From assembly GCF_001044425.1 (NCBI RefSeq), contig NZ_LFML01000006.1, forward strand, positions 105,015 through 169,014: a stretch of 64,000 bases of DNA, in the 5' to 3' direction. A program made the position numbers and the translations under genes. Below, piece after piece: positions 33,662-40,439 of this stretch (its first letter is position 1; the number at the start of each line of letters is the position of its first letter). Below the pieces are notes generated by a model. The model worked only from the letters and a program-made list of their open reading frames with translations. It was not told the DNA's origin and ran no database searches. The stretch is from Streptomyces roseus (lineage in GTDB: Bacteria; Actinomycetota; Actinomycetes; Streptomycetales; Streptomycetaceae).

Positions 33662-33727
33662 GCGGTCACCGCACCCGTGCGCATGCGCTCACCGCCCCGT
33701 GCGTCCGCGGTCACCGCACCCGTGCGC
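33662..33727. repeat. three tandem 22-23-base repeats at the DUF6227 stop
   Basis: A 21-base sequence at 33662-33682 recurs exactly at 33707-33727, and a diverged copy lies between them (about 33684-33705). The third copy contains the stop codon and last codons of the DUF6227 gene. All share the core TCACCGC(A/C)CCGTGCG. Confidence 0.8.
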
Positions 33728-34490
33728 GCAGCTCCATCGCGCCGCGCGCGGCCGCCTCGCTCTCGTACACCTCGCACATGTGCCGCCCGTCCGGCGTCGC
33801 CGTGTGCTCGACCTCCCACAGGCTGAGCTCGCTGCCGTCCAGCAGCACGAACGAGTGCTCGTACAGGTTGAATCCCGTGCCCCGGCCGTCCGTCGTGAAG
33901 GGCCGGGTCCCGAACGCCTGGGTGATCTGGTGCGCGTACGCCGAGCGCAGCAGCAGCGCCGTCTCCTCGCCGGGCCGGTCCGCGTTCTCCGCGCGCCGCA
34001 GCACCCGGCGGGCGTGGTCGGCGGACTCCTCCACCGCGTACTTCCGGTGGCGCCGCGCCGGAGCCGTCGCCGCGAACAGGGCGCTCAGCCCCGCCACATC
34101 GGCGTCCGACTCCTCTTCGGCCGCCGACGCCGGATCCAGATCCGGGTCGAACGCCGCCTCCGCCGGGGCCTCGCCGAACAGCCGGGCCACCGCCAGGCAG
34201 GCCTGCGCCTTGCCGACGAAGACCTCGTGCCGGATCGTCCGGTCGCCCGCCAGCCGGTACACCAGCTCCCACAGGGAGGCCGAACCGCCGTCGGACAGCA
34301 GGTACGTGTGCCGGTGGGTCTCCCGCCACAGGCCCGCCGCCGGACTGTGGTGGGTGGCGTACAGCGAGGAGCTGTGGGCGAGCGCCGTACCGAGGCGCTC
34401 GACCAACCGGTCCGGCAGGTCGAAGGAGTTGAGGGCGCGGCCCAGGAGTCGCTCGAGGTGCGCCTCGGTTGTCTCGTACGGATCGCTCAA
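33711..34490 (-). CDS. DUF6227 family protein
   Basis: Protein of 259 residues. The N-terminus SDPYETTEAHLERLLGRALNS and the segments LAHSSSLYATHHS, RHTYLLSDG and LWELVYRLAGD recall DUF6227, a Streptomyces-specific family of unknown function. A second region with LYEHSFVLLDGSELSLWEVEHT looks like an internal repeat of the same module. Soluble, no signal peptide. The start is a TTG codon with GGAGACC upstream, a rare start type. Divergent from the VKOR gene; a GGTCAA-C-TTGACC palindrome (34616-34628) lies between them. Confidence 0.8.
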   Translation of the reverse strand: MSDPYETTEAHLERLLGRALNSFDLPDRLVERLGTALAHSSSLYATHHSPAAGLWRETHRHTYLLSDGGSASLWELVYRLAGDRTIRHEVFVGKAQACLAVARLFGEAPAEAAFDPDLDPASAAEEESDADVAGLSALFAATAPARRHRKYAVEESADHARRVLRRAENADRPGEETALLLRSAYAHQITQAFGTRPFTTDGRGTGFNLYEHSFVLLDGSELSLWEVEHTATPDGRHMCEVYESEAAARGAMELRARVR

Positions 34491-34615
34491 GGTGGGTCTC
34501 CAGGCCGTCGCAGCTTGTGACTTAGCGGAAGCTCAACGTAGCCCCTGGGTCTGACATCACGTCCGGGGTTCGTTAAAACGTCCGGGAAGCATCAGGGGTT
34601 CCCACCACCCCTTCA

Positions 34616-34628
34616 GGTCAACTTGACC
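34616..34628. promoter_or_regulatory. GGTCAA/TTGACC palindrome before VKOR
   Basis: Perfect 6-base arms around a single C in the divergent DUF6227/VKOR region, 46 bases before the VKOR start. A short AGGGGT/ACCCCT inverted repeat lies just upstream. Possibly an operator; the regulator is unknown. Confidence 0.35.
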
Positions 34629-34673
34629 CGGGATGTGCATGGTTCGCCCGGGTCTGTGCCGGAGCGCGGGAAC

Positions 34674-35324
34674 ATGGGCCGTATGGCAACGAAAACAGTG
34701 GGCCTTCCCCGCCAACAGGGAGCGCCCTCCCGTCGGGACGAGGACGAACCGGAGTCCGGCCGGCGGCCGCCCGCCTGGCTGCTGGTGCTCACCGGGGCCG
34801 CCGGGGTGCTGGCGTCCTGGGTGATCACCCTCGACAAGTTCCTCCTGCTGGAGGACCCGGACTTCAAACCCGCCTGCAGTCTGAACCCGGTGGTCTCCTG
34901 CGGCAGCGTCATGAAGAGCGACCAGGCGGCGGCCTTCGGGTTCCCCAACCCCCTGCTGGGGCTCGTGGCGTTCGGGGCCGTCGTGTGCGTCGGCGCGGGA
35001 CTCCTGGCCGGCGCCCGCTACCGCGGCTGGTTCTGGCTGGGACTGCACGCCGGGATGCTCTTCGGGGTCGGCTTCTGCACCTGGCTGATGGTCCAGTCCC
35101 TGTACGAGATCAACGCGCTCTGCCTGTGGTGCTGCCTGACCTGGACGGCCACCCTGCTGATGTTCTGGGCCGTCACCGCGCACAACGTCCGCACGGGCGC
35201 ACTGCCCGCCCCCGGCCCCGTACGGACCTTCTTCGCCGAGTTCGGCTGGGCCCCGCCCGCCCTGCACATCGGCGTGATCGGCATGTTGATCCTCACCCGG
35301 TGGTGGGAGTTCTGGACCGGCTGA
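34674..35324 (+). CDS. vitamin K epoxide reductase (VKOR) family protein
   Basis: Protein of 216 residues with four or five membrane helices. The loop cysteines are in ACSLNPVVSCGSV (about residues 67-75), and the CXXC active site CLWC is in the helix segment INALCLWCCLTW. Bacterial VKORs reoxidise a DsbA-like partner using quinone, thereby making disulfide bonds in exported proteins. Start at 34674 fits GGAG seven bases upstream; ATG 34683 is close behind. It lies directly before the rodlin/chaplin genes, whose products carry cysteine pairs. A strong shared hairpin separates it from the first rodlin. Confidence 0.9.
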   Translation: MGRMATKTVGLPRQQGAPSRRDEDEPESGRRPPAWLLVLTGAAGVLASWVITLDKFLLLEDPDFKPACSLNPVVSCGSVMKSDQAAAFGFPNPLLGLVAFGAVVCVGAGLLAGARYRGWFWLGLHAGMLFGVGFCTWLMVQSLYEINALCLWCCLTWTATLLMFWAVTAHNVRTGALPAPGPVRTFFAEFGWAPPALHIGVIGMLILTRWWEFWTG

Positions 35325-35338
35325 CGGCCCTGCACGCC

Positions 35339-35375
35339 CGAGGGCCCCGGCAGCTGGACGCTGCCGGGGCCCTCG
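35339..35375. terminator. bidirectional hairpin between VKOR and rodlin
   Basis: A 16-base perfect stem (35339-35354 with 35360-35375) and a 5-base loop TGGAC, centred between the convergent genes. Confidence 0.85.
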
Positions 35376-35399
35376 TCACATCGCTCCACGCAGCGGAGG

Positions 35400-35810
35400 T
35401 CAGCTGCCGCTGGAGAGGTTGCCCGACAGCACCGGGATGTTGTCCAGGATGTGGGAGAGCGGCTCGTCGCCCTTGGCCTGGGTGGAGTTCTCGGTGCACT
35501 GCTGGTTCATCGGGTTGGACAGGACGTTGATGTCCTGGACGCCGACGTTGACCAGGGCGAGGATCGACTGCGCGTTGACCTTGACCGGCAGACCGATGCA
35601 GGGCTTGTTGAGGGTGCCCTGGACCAGGCCGAGCTGCGGGCTCATCGCGCCTTCGGTCTTCTGGTTGCCGTAGATCTGCTGAGCACCGTTTCCGTTGACG
35701 GTGTTGATCCCGTTGTCGTTGCCGATGGCCATGGCCGGGGCCGCAACAGCAGCGCCCGCGCCGACGGCGGCGGCGGTGACCGCGGCAGCAGTCATGATCT
35801 TCTTGAGCAT
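35400..35810 (-). CDS. rodlin (RdlA/RdlB family), copy 1
   Basis: Protein of 136 residues. A signal peptide (MLKKIMTAAAVTAAAV...PAMA) is followed by the rodlin pattern AIGNDNGINTVNGNG, QIYGNQ, MSPQLGLVQGTLNKPCIGLP, VQDINVLSNPMNQQCTENSTQAKGD and LSHILDNIPVLSGN (landmarks). Rodlins are secreted and align chaplin fibrils into rodlets on aerial hyphae and spores. Two cysteines are conserved with the family. AGGA stands a few bases before two adjacent ATGs (35813 and 35810). The promoter block at 35857-35894 is shared with copy 2. Confidence 0.95.
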   Translation of the reverse strand: MLKKIMTAAAVTAAAVGAGAAVAAPAMAIGNDNGINTVNGNGAQQIYGNQKTEGAMSPQLGLVQGTLNKPCIGLPVKVNAQSILALVNVGVQDINVLSNPMNQQCTENSTQAKGDEPLSHILDNIPVLSGNLSSGS

Positions 35811-35856
35811 CATTGGTCCTTTTGTCGCACGAGTGCCCGCTAGTGGAGCGCCCTGG

Positions 35857-35894
35857 TCAACTGCCCTCCCCGGGGGTTGGTTCCGCTGCTTCAC
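35857..35894 (-). promoter_or_regulatory. BldN-like ECF promoter of rodlin copy 1
   Basis: On the minus strand: CGGAAC (35880-35885), 17 bases, AGTTGA (35857-35862), close to the CGTAAC-N16-CGTTGA pattern known for SigBldN targets. A GTGAAGC box (35888-35894) sits two bases upstream of the -35 element, in the same place as in rodlin copy 2. Confidence 0.6.
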
Positions 35895-36091
35895 TCAAAC
35901 GGCCCGTCGCGGCCGAAGATTTCCCCGTCCCGGGTGAGCCTTCTGCGGACGCGTGCGCGAAGCCCGTACGCAGCGCCCAGAGGCGGGCGGGCGGCCCGCG
36001 GTCCGGTTGCGCTCCGTTGAAGGTGTTCGCACGGTGGGTGAGGAAGCGGATCGCTCGGGTCCGCCTCTGTGCGACCACCAAAGGAACAGCC

Positions 36092-36679
36092 ATGCACCGC
36101 ACGAAGCCGTCCCGCGTCCGCGTCCTCGTCCCGTCGGCCCTCGCCGCCGTCATACTCTCCGGCGCGGCCGCCCCCGCGGGCGCCGCGGACGGTGACACGG
36201 CCGCCGCCGTCCGGCACAGGATCGCGGCCGTCCAGCAGCAGGTCGACCGCCGCGCGGCGGCCGCCGGGCCGCTCGACGACCTCCTCGCGCAGATCACGGC
36301 CATCCTCGACGGGCTCACGAAGTCCCTGGAGGGGCTCCTGCCCGGGGTGAAGATCCCGCCGATCTCGCTGCCGACCCTGCCGAGCCTTCCGGCGATCCCG
36401 GCCATCCCGGCGCTGCCGATCCCGTCCCTGCCGGAGGTCCCGGCGATTCCCGAGATCCCGGCGATCCCGGAGGTCCCCGTCTCCCCGCCGGCGGCTCCGG
36501 TCTCCAATCCGGCCGCGCCCGCCGCCAAGCCGGCGACTCCGGCGTTGCCCGCCGTCCCGGCGAAGCCCGTCAGTCCGGTCAAGCCGGTCAGTCCGGTCAA
36601 GCCCGTCAGTCCGGCGAAGCCGGCCAAGCCCGACCTCACGCCGGTGGAGATCACGCCGGAGCTCCCCGCCCTCCCGTAG
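36092..36679 (+). CDS. secreted proline-rich protein with IPAIP-type repeats
   Basis: Protein of 195 residues. The signal peptide runs to about residue 35 (SALAAVILSGAAAPAGAADG). A helical part of about 50 residues (AAVRHRIAAVQQQVDRRAA, LDDLLAQITAILDGLTKSLEGLLPG) is followed by a Pro-every-third-residue region: IPAIPALPIPSLPEVPAIPE and similar, then PVSPVKPVSPVKP repeats. No anchor motif. This is not a known chaplin or rodlin, but its place between rodlin and chaplin suggests a spore-surface or wall role. AAAGGAA lies 6 bases before the ATG. A hairpin (36662-36686) overlaps the stop codon. Confidence 0.7.
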   Translation: MHRTKPSRVRVLVPSALAAVILSGAAAPAGAADGDTAAAVRHRIAAVQQQVDRRAAAAGPLDDLLAQITAILDGLTKSLEGLLPGVKIPPISLPTLPSLPAIPAIPALPIPSLPEVPAIPEIPAIPEVPVSPPAAPVSNPAAPAAKPATPALPAVPAKPVSPVKPVSPVKPVSPAKPAKPDLTPVEITPELPALP

Positions 36680-36713
36680 CGGGGAGGCATGATCGCAGAT
36701 GAACGGCCGAAAA

Positions 36714-36761
36714 CCGCGCGCGATTACGACTATTGAGCTGAACAGGTTCGATCGCGCGCGG
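36714..36761. repeat. 11-base inverted repeat before the first chaplin
   Basis: CCGCGCGCGAT (36714-36724) and ATCGCGCGCGG (36751-36761) are perfect arms around a 26-base AT-richer spacer. It may be a regulatory site or the terminator of the proline-rich gene. Confidence 0.45.
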
Positions 36762-36846
36762 GGCCGTGTCGTTCGGGACGCTGGACCGTTTCGCTCGGTG
36801 TGAGCCCCACGTCGGGGCAGAACATCGAACAGAAGGTGCACTTCCC

Positions 36847-37086
36847 ATGAACTCTGCCAAGAAGGCCGCCCTGGTCCTGGCCACCGCCGGTCTCGCTGCG
36901 GCCGGTGCCGCCGGCTCCGCCATGGCCGACTCGTCGGCCGAGGGCGCGGCCGTGGGTTCGCCCGGTGTGGCTTCGGGCAACCTGGTCCAGGTCCCGGTCC
37001 ACGTCCCGATCAACGTCTGCGGCAACTCCGTCAGCGTGATCGGCCTGCTGAACCCCGCGTTCGGCAACGTCTGCGTCAACGACTGA
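36847..37086 (+). CDS. short chaplin, copy 1
   Basis: Protein of 79 residues. Signal peptide ending SAMA, then one chaplin domain: GSPGVASGNLVQVPVHVP, NVCGNSVSVIGLLNPAFGN and VCVND at the end. Two cysteines form the usual intramolecular disulfide. Short chaplins are secreted amphipathic amyloid-forming peptides that lower surface tension and coat aerial hyphae. The N-S-V-S core and the final VCVND distinguish it from the other two copies here. GAAGGTG lies about ten bases before the ATG. It stands on the opposite strand to the other chaplins and ends at a strong shared hairpin. Confidence 0.95.
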   Translation: MNSAKKAALVLATAGLAAAGAAGSAMADSSAEGAAVGSPGVASGNLVQVPVHVPINVCGNSVSVIGLLNPAFGNVCVND

Positions 37087-37104
37087 CGTCAGTCGGCACA
37101 CCTG

Positions 37105-37143
37105 ACTGTGGGCGCCACCGGCCTCGCCGGTGGCGCCCACAGT
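37105..37143. terminator. bidirectional hairpin after chaplin copy 1
   Basis: An 18-base perfect stem (37105-37122 with 37126-37143) closes a 3-base loop and is followed by a T-rich run on the plus strand, so it resembles a classical intrinsic terminator. It lies between convergent genes. Confidence 0.9.
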
Positions 37144-37189
37144 TCTTTCTCTCCCGCGGATCCCGCCGGGGGCGGGGGACCGGACCGGC

Positions 37190-37537
37190 TCAGTGGGCCC
37201 CGCCGTTGAGGTGGACTCCGCCGAGCAGCGGGGAGGCCTCCGTGGCCCCGTTCGCCACCTTGAGCACCTCGCCCGGAGCATCGTTGCGGACCTTGTTGAC
37301 GCGCTGGGCGGTGTCCACGACCTTGGTGACGGTCTCGCCCTGCTCGGCCAGCCCGTTGCCCAGCGTCTGTGGGAGCGACTCGGTGACCGGGGCCAGCGAG
37401 TTGACGGCCTCGGTGGCACCGCTCGTCAGACTCATGGGGGGCATCGCGACCGGCGCCGCTGCCGCGAAGGCGGGAGCGGAGGCGCCGAGGGCGGCAACGG
37501 AGCCGGCGATGACCGCGGCGACCTTCGTGAGCTTCAT
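37190..37537 (-). CDS. small secreted hypothetical protein
   Basis: Protein of 115 residues. Signal peptide MKLTKVAAVIAGSVAALGASAP...AAAA (in part), mature part of about 85 residues with SLTSGATEAVNSLAPVTESLPQTLGNGL and ETVTKVVDTAQRVNKVRND as landmarks, predicted mostly helical and without cysteine. Not recognised. AGAGGA stands about eight bases before the ATG. Its position inside the chaplin cluster and its export suggest a surface-associated protein; it shares no chaplin or rodlin motif. Confidence 0.75.
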   Translation of the reverse strand: MKLTKVAAVIAGSVAALGASAPAFAAAAPVAMPPMSLTSGATEAVNSLAPVTESLPQTLGNGLAEQGETVTKVVDTAQRVNKVRNDAPGEVLKVANGATEASPLLGGVHLNGGAH

Positions 37538-37704
37538 TATCGAAATCCTCTTCTTTCGTGGACAGAGGTGTCAGCGGAGACCGTCGCGCCGCTTTCGCCC
37601 TGGGTAACGATTACCCGCCGCTGCGGAAACGCGTACGGCAACGGCCGGAGATCCCGACGAGGGATTCTCCGGCCGATATTTCTTCCGATTACCGGTATTG
37701 CCGG

Positions 37705-38862
37705 TCAGGCGTTTCGGGACCTCCGGTACAGAATGGCGCCGCCCAGGATGAGAGCCGAGGCGAGGGCGGCCGCGGCGCCGGGCTGACCCGCACCCGTCGC
37801 GGCGAGCTCCGGCGCGGACGCCTGCGCCGGAGCGGGCGCCGGAGCCGGTACGGGCGCGGGGGCGGCCGGGGTCACCGGGGCGGGAGCCGGCGCGGGCGCC
37901 AGGTGGATCGGGGTGTCACCGGCGGGGGCGGCCGGCGGCTGGTCGGCGGGACGGACGACCTCGGGCGCCGGGGCGGGCGCCGGGTGCTCCTCGAAGTGGC
38001 TGCCGTGCGGCGGCGCCGGTACGGGGCCCTCCTCGCCGACCGGCGCGGGGGCCGGGAGCGGGCGGGGCGCCTCCGCGACCGGAGCGGGGAGCGGTACGGG
38101 TGCCTCGTGGACCGGGGCCGGCAGCGGCATCGGAGCCGGGACCGGGGCCGGCGCGGGCACCTCGTGCACCGGGGGCTTCGGCTCCGGGTGGGGGAGGGGC
38201 TTCGGCGCGGGGTGGGGCTTCGGCGCCGGGTGCTCCGCCTCCGGCCTGGGCTGCGGCTTCGGGTGGGGACGCGTCTGCGGCCGCTCGGGAGCCGGGGGAG
38301 CGTGGTGGGCGGCCGGCGCCGGGGCGGGGAGGGCGTGCGGTTGGTCGTCGCACTCCTCCTCGTCCGAGCTCCCGTAGCCGTCCTCGTGGCGCGGCTCCTC
38401 GTACCGGGGGGCGGCGTGCCGCGGCGCGTGGTGGCGGGCCTCCTCGGGGCGCGGCTCCTTGTGGCGCGGCTCCTCGTGGCGCTGCTCGGGCAGCGCGTGC
38501 CGGCCGCCCTGGTGCTCTTCGAGGTAGCGCTCGAACGCCTCGGCGTGTTCCGGGCTGAGGTAGCGCTCGTATGCGTGGTCGTAGTCGCGGTCGGCGGCCG
38601 AGCCGGTCGTGGTGGCGCACGTGTTCCCCATCGCGGGGTTGAGCGCCGCCCCGCCGTCCACGCTGTTGCCGCACACGTTCGGCGCGAGGGTGATCGGTAC
38701 CGAGACGCTGTTGCCGGACACCACGCCCGGCGACTGCGAGGCCTCGGCCATCGCCCCCGGGTGCGCGTAGGCCGCGCCGGTCGCGATCGACAGCAGGCTC
38801 GAGGCCGCCGCCGCCGTGAGCACCCCCTTGCCCAGTACCTGTCGGCTCAGTACCTGTCGCAT
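37705..38862 (-). CDS. wall-anchored chaplin with single chaplin domain and LAATG sorting signal
   Basis: Protein of 385 residues. After a signal peptide there is one chaplin domain (SQSPGVVSGNSVSVP, NVCGNSVDGGAALNPAMGNTC, about residues 40-85). A stalk of about 240 residues follows, first rich in His, Glu, Arg and Pro (EEPRHKEPRPEEARHHAP), then Pro-Ala-Val/His-Pro-Lys repeats. At the C-terminus LAATG, a hydrophobic helix and YRRSRNA form a class E sortase signal that links the protein to peptidoglycan. Long chaplins normally have two chaplin domains, so the single domain is unusual. AAGGA lies just before the ATG at 38862. Confidence 0.9.
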   Translation of the reverse strand: MRQVLSRQVLGKGVLTAAAASSLLSIATGAAYAHPGAMAEASQSPGVVSGNSVSVPITLAPNVCGNSVDGGAALNPAMGNTCATTTGSAADRDYDHAYERYLSPEHAEAFERYLEEHQGGRHALPEQRHEEPRHKEPRPEEARHHAPRHAAPRYEEPRHEDGYGSSDEEECDDQPHALPAPAPAAHHAPPAPERPQTRPHPKPQPRPEAEHPAPKPHPAPKPLPHPEPKPPVHEVPAPAPVPAPMPLPAPVHEAPVPLPAPVAEAPRPLPAPAPVGEEGPVPAPPHGSHFEEHPAPAPAPEVVRPADQPPAAPAGDTPIHLAPAPAPAPVTPAAPAPVPAPAPAPAQASAPELAATGAGQPGAAAALASALILGGAILYRRSRNA

Positions 38863-38907
38863 GGGTCCTTCCCTGTCTACCGGCACTCCCGCCGGTGCTT
38901 AATCGAA

Positions 38908-38947
38908 GGTGGCCTCGGAGTGCACCGCCGTGCACTCCGAGGCCACC
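38908..38947 (-). terminator. long hairpin between two chaplin genes
   Basis: A perfect 18-base stem (38908-38925 with 38930-38947) and a 4-base loop CGCC, 35 bases after the stop of chaplin copy 2 and just before the start of the wall-anchored chaplin. It should insulate the two genes, or reduce read-through from one to the next. Confidence 0.85.
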
Positions 38948-38981
38948 CCGAGGAGGTTTGCCCTTGCGGGCAGGCGCTTCG

Positions 38982-39215
38982 TCAGGCGTTGACGCAGGTG
39001 TTGCCGAACGCGGGGTTCAGCAGGGCGATCACGTTGACGGTGTTGCCGCAGACGTTGACCGGGACGTGCACCGGAACCTGGACGAGGTTCCCGGAGAGCA
39101 CGCCGGGGGAGCCGATGGCCTGGCCGTCGGCAGCCGCGTCGGCCATGGCGGGCGAGGCGGCACCGGCGGCCATGAGAACGCCGGCGGCCAGCACCACTGC
39201 CTTCTTGTACGTCAT
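38982..39215 (-). CDS. short chaplin, copy 2
   Basis: Protein of 77 residues. Signal peptide (MTYKKAVVLAAGVLMAAGAA..AMA), then the chaplin domain GSPGVLSGNLVQVPVHVPVN, VCGNTVNVIALLNPAFGN and TCVNA, with two cysteines. A typical short chaplin for aerial hyphae coating. Start at 39215 agrees with the signal peptide; AAGGA lies about 11 bases upstream. It is followed in its direction by the wall-anchored chaplin after a strong hairpin. Confidence 0.95.
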   Translation of the reverse strand: MTYKKAVVLAAGVLMAAGAASPAMADAAADGQAIGSPGVLSGNLVQVPVHVPVNVCGNTVNVIALLNPAFGNTCVNA

Positions 39216-39410
39216 GAGATTTCGATCCTTCCCGCAGGGGCGTGTCCACTGCAGAAACAACAACGAGTGGGTCCGGAAAAAGAAACAGGCGACTTTCGCG
39301 AGTGGCTCCGCGAATTCACCCAGGGCGTACGCCGGCCGGAATTCCCGACGGATTGACGCGCTATTCGCGGCGGGGGCGGGAGGGGCGGGTGCGCGGCCCG
39401 GACAAGCGGC

Positions 39411-39444
39411 GAGGCCGCCGCGACCCGGAGGGTGCGGCGGCCTC
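39411..39444 (-). terminator. hairpin after rodlin copy 2
   Basis: An 11-base stem (39411-39421 with 39434-39444) with an inner ACCC/GGGT pairing, 18 bases after the rodlin stop. Confidence 0.75.
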
Positions 39445-39461
39445 GCGTGCGCGGGCTGCGG

Positions 39462-39872
39462 TCAGCTGCCGGCGGAGGCGTTGCCCGACAGGACCGGGAT
39501 GTTGTCCAGGATGTGCGAGAGCGGCTCGTCGCCCTTGGCCTGGGTGGAGTTCTCGGTGCACTGCTGGTTCATCGGGTTGGACAGGATCGGGATGTCCTGG
39601 ACGCCGACGTTGACGAGGGCGAGGATCGACTGCGCGTTGACCTTGGCCGGCAGCGCGATGCAGGGCTTGTTGAACGAGCCCTGGATGAGCGCCATCTGGG
39701 GGCTCATGTTGCCGTAGGTGGCCTGGTTGCCGTAGATCTGCGAGGCGCCGTTGCCGTTGACGGTGTTGATGCCGTTGTCGTTGCCGATGGCCATCGCCTG
39801 AGGGGCCATCGCGGCACCGATGCCCACGACCGAGGCTGCGGCAGCCGCGGTGGCCATCATCTTCTTGATCAT
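39462..39872 (-). CDS. rodlin (RdlA/RdlB family), copy 2
   Basis: Protein of 136 residues, same length and layout as copy 1. Signal peptide MIKKMMATAAAAASVVG...AMA, then AIGNDNGINTVNGNG, QIYGNQATYGNMSPQ and the common C-terminal half through LSNPMNQQCTENS. The C-terminal 180 bases are almost identical to copy 1 (35419-35600 against 39481-39662), while the N-terminal third has diverged. Rodlins organise chaplin fibrils into rodlets. AAGGGA lies before the ATG. Both rodlins are on the same strand about 4.06 kb apart, not divergent as in S. coelicolor. Confidence 0.95.
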   Translation of the reverse strand: MIKKMMATAAAAASVVGIGAAMAPQAMAIGNDNGINTVNGNGASQIYGNQATYGNMSPQMALIQGSFNKPCIALPAKVNAQSILALVNVGVQDIPILSNPMNQQCTENSTQAKGDEPLSHILDNIPVLSGNASAGS

Positions 39873-39917
39873 TGTCGTCCCTTTTTTGCTGGATTGCCCG
39901 GTGGTGCAGCACCCGGG

Positions 39918-39955
39918 TCAACGCCCCGGTCCCGGCTCGGGTTGCGTGGCTTCAC
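39918..39955 (-). promoter_or_regulatory. BldN-like ECF promoter of rodlin copy 2
   Basis: On the minus strand: GTGAAGC (39949-39955), two bases, CGCAAC (39941-39946), 17 bases, CGTTGA (39918-39923). The spacing and the upstream GTGAAGC box equal those of rodlin copy 1, and the -10 element CGTTGA is the exact BldN-type hexamer. Confidence 0.65.
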
Positions 39956-40022
39956 CCGGATGCCTGGGTTTCGAGCGGCCTGATTGACGGTTCGGCTGAC
40001 AGTCGGACCGCCGGACCCCCGG

Positions 40023-40265
40023 TCAGGCGTTGACGCAGGTGTTGCCGAACGCCGGGTTCAGCACGCCCACGAGGTTCGCCGTGAGGCCGCAGACGTTCAC
40101 GGGGACGTGGACCGGGACCTGGACCAGGTTGCCGCTCAGTACGCCGGGGGACCCTGCCGCGAGGCCCTCGGCCCCGGCGTCCGCGGAGGCGAGGCCCGCG
40201 CCGCCCATCAGCACCGCAGTGCCGGCGACCGCCAGGGTGGTGCCGCGCATCAGCCTCTTCTTCAT
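40023..40265 (-). CDS. short chaplin, copy 3
   Basis: Protein of 80 residues. Signal peptide (MKKRLMRGTTLAVAGTAVLM..ASA), then the chaplin domain GSPGVLSGNLVQVPVHVPVN and CGLTANLVGVLNPAFGNTC, with two cysteines. The segment GLTANLVG replaces the GNTVNVI/GNSVSVI core of the other copies, so it is the most diverged of the three. AAAGGA is about ten bases before the ATG. Divergent from the DUF3344 gene with a 174-base promoter region holding an ATAAC...GTTAT inverted repeat near 40301-40336. Confidence 0.93.
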   Translation of the reverse strand: MKKRLMRGTTLAVAGTAVLMGGAGLASADAGAEGLAAGSPGVLSGNLVQVPVHVPVNVCGLTANLVGVLNPAFGNTCVNA

Positions 40266-40439
40266 CTCCGTTTTTCCTTTCGGTTCGAACAATGGTGCTC
40301 CGCATAACGACCCGCCGCCTGCGAGGGTGCGTGTTATCGCCCAAAAGGCCGTACGAGCGAGTCCGGCGTGATTTCCCGCCTGCTTTCTGACAAAGTTCAC
40401 TTCTGTTTTGTCCCCTTGATCGAAAATGGAGACAGGGTC

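Noticed and set aside
40301..40336. ATAAC...GTTAT inverted repeat between chaplin copy 3 and DUF3344 considered as a firm promoter call
   Set aside because: The arms are imperfect and the -35 element does not match the rodlin promoters, so only a mention is justified.
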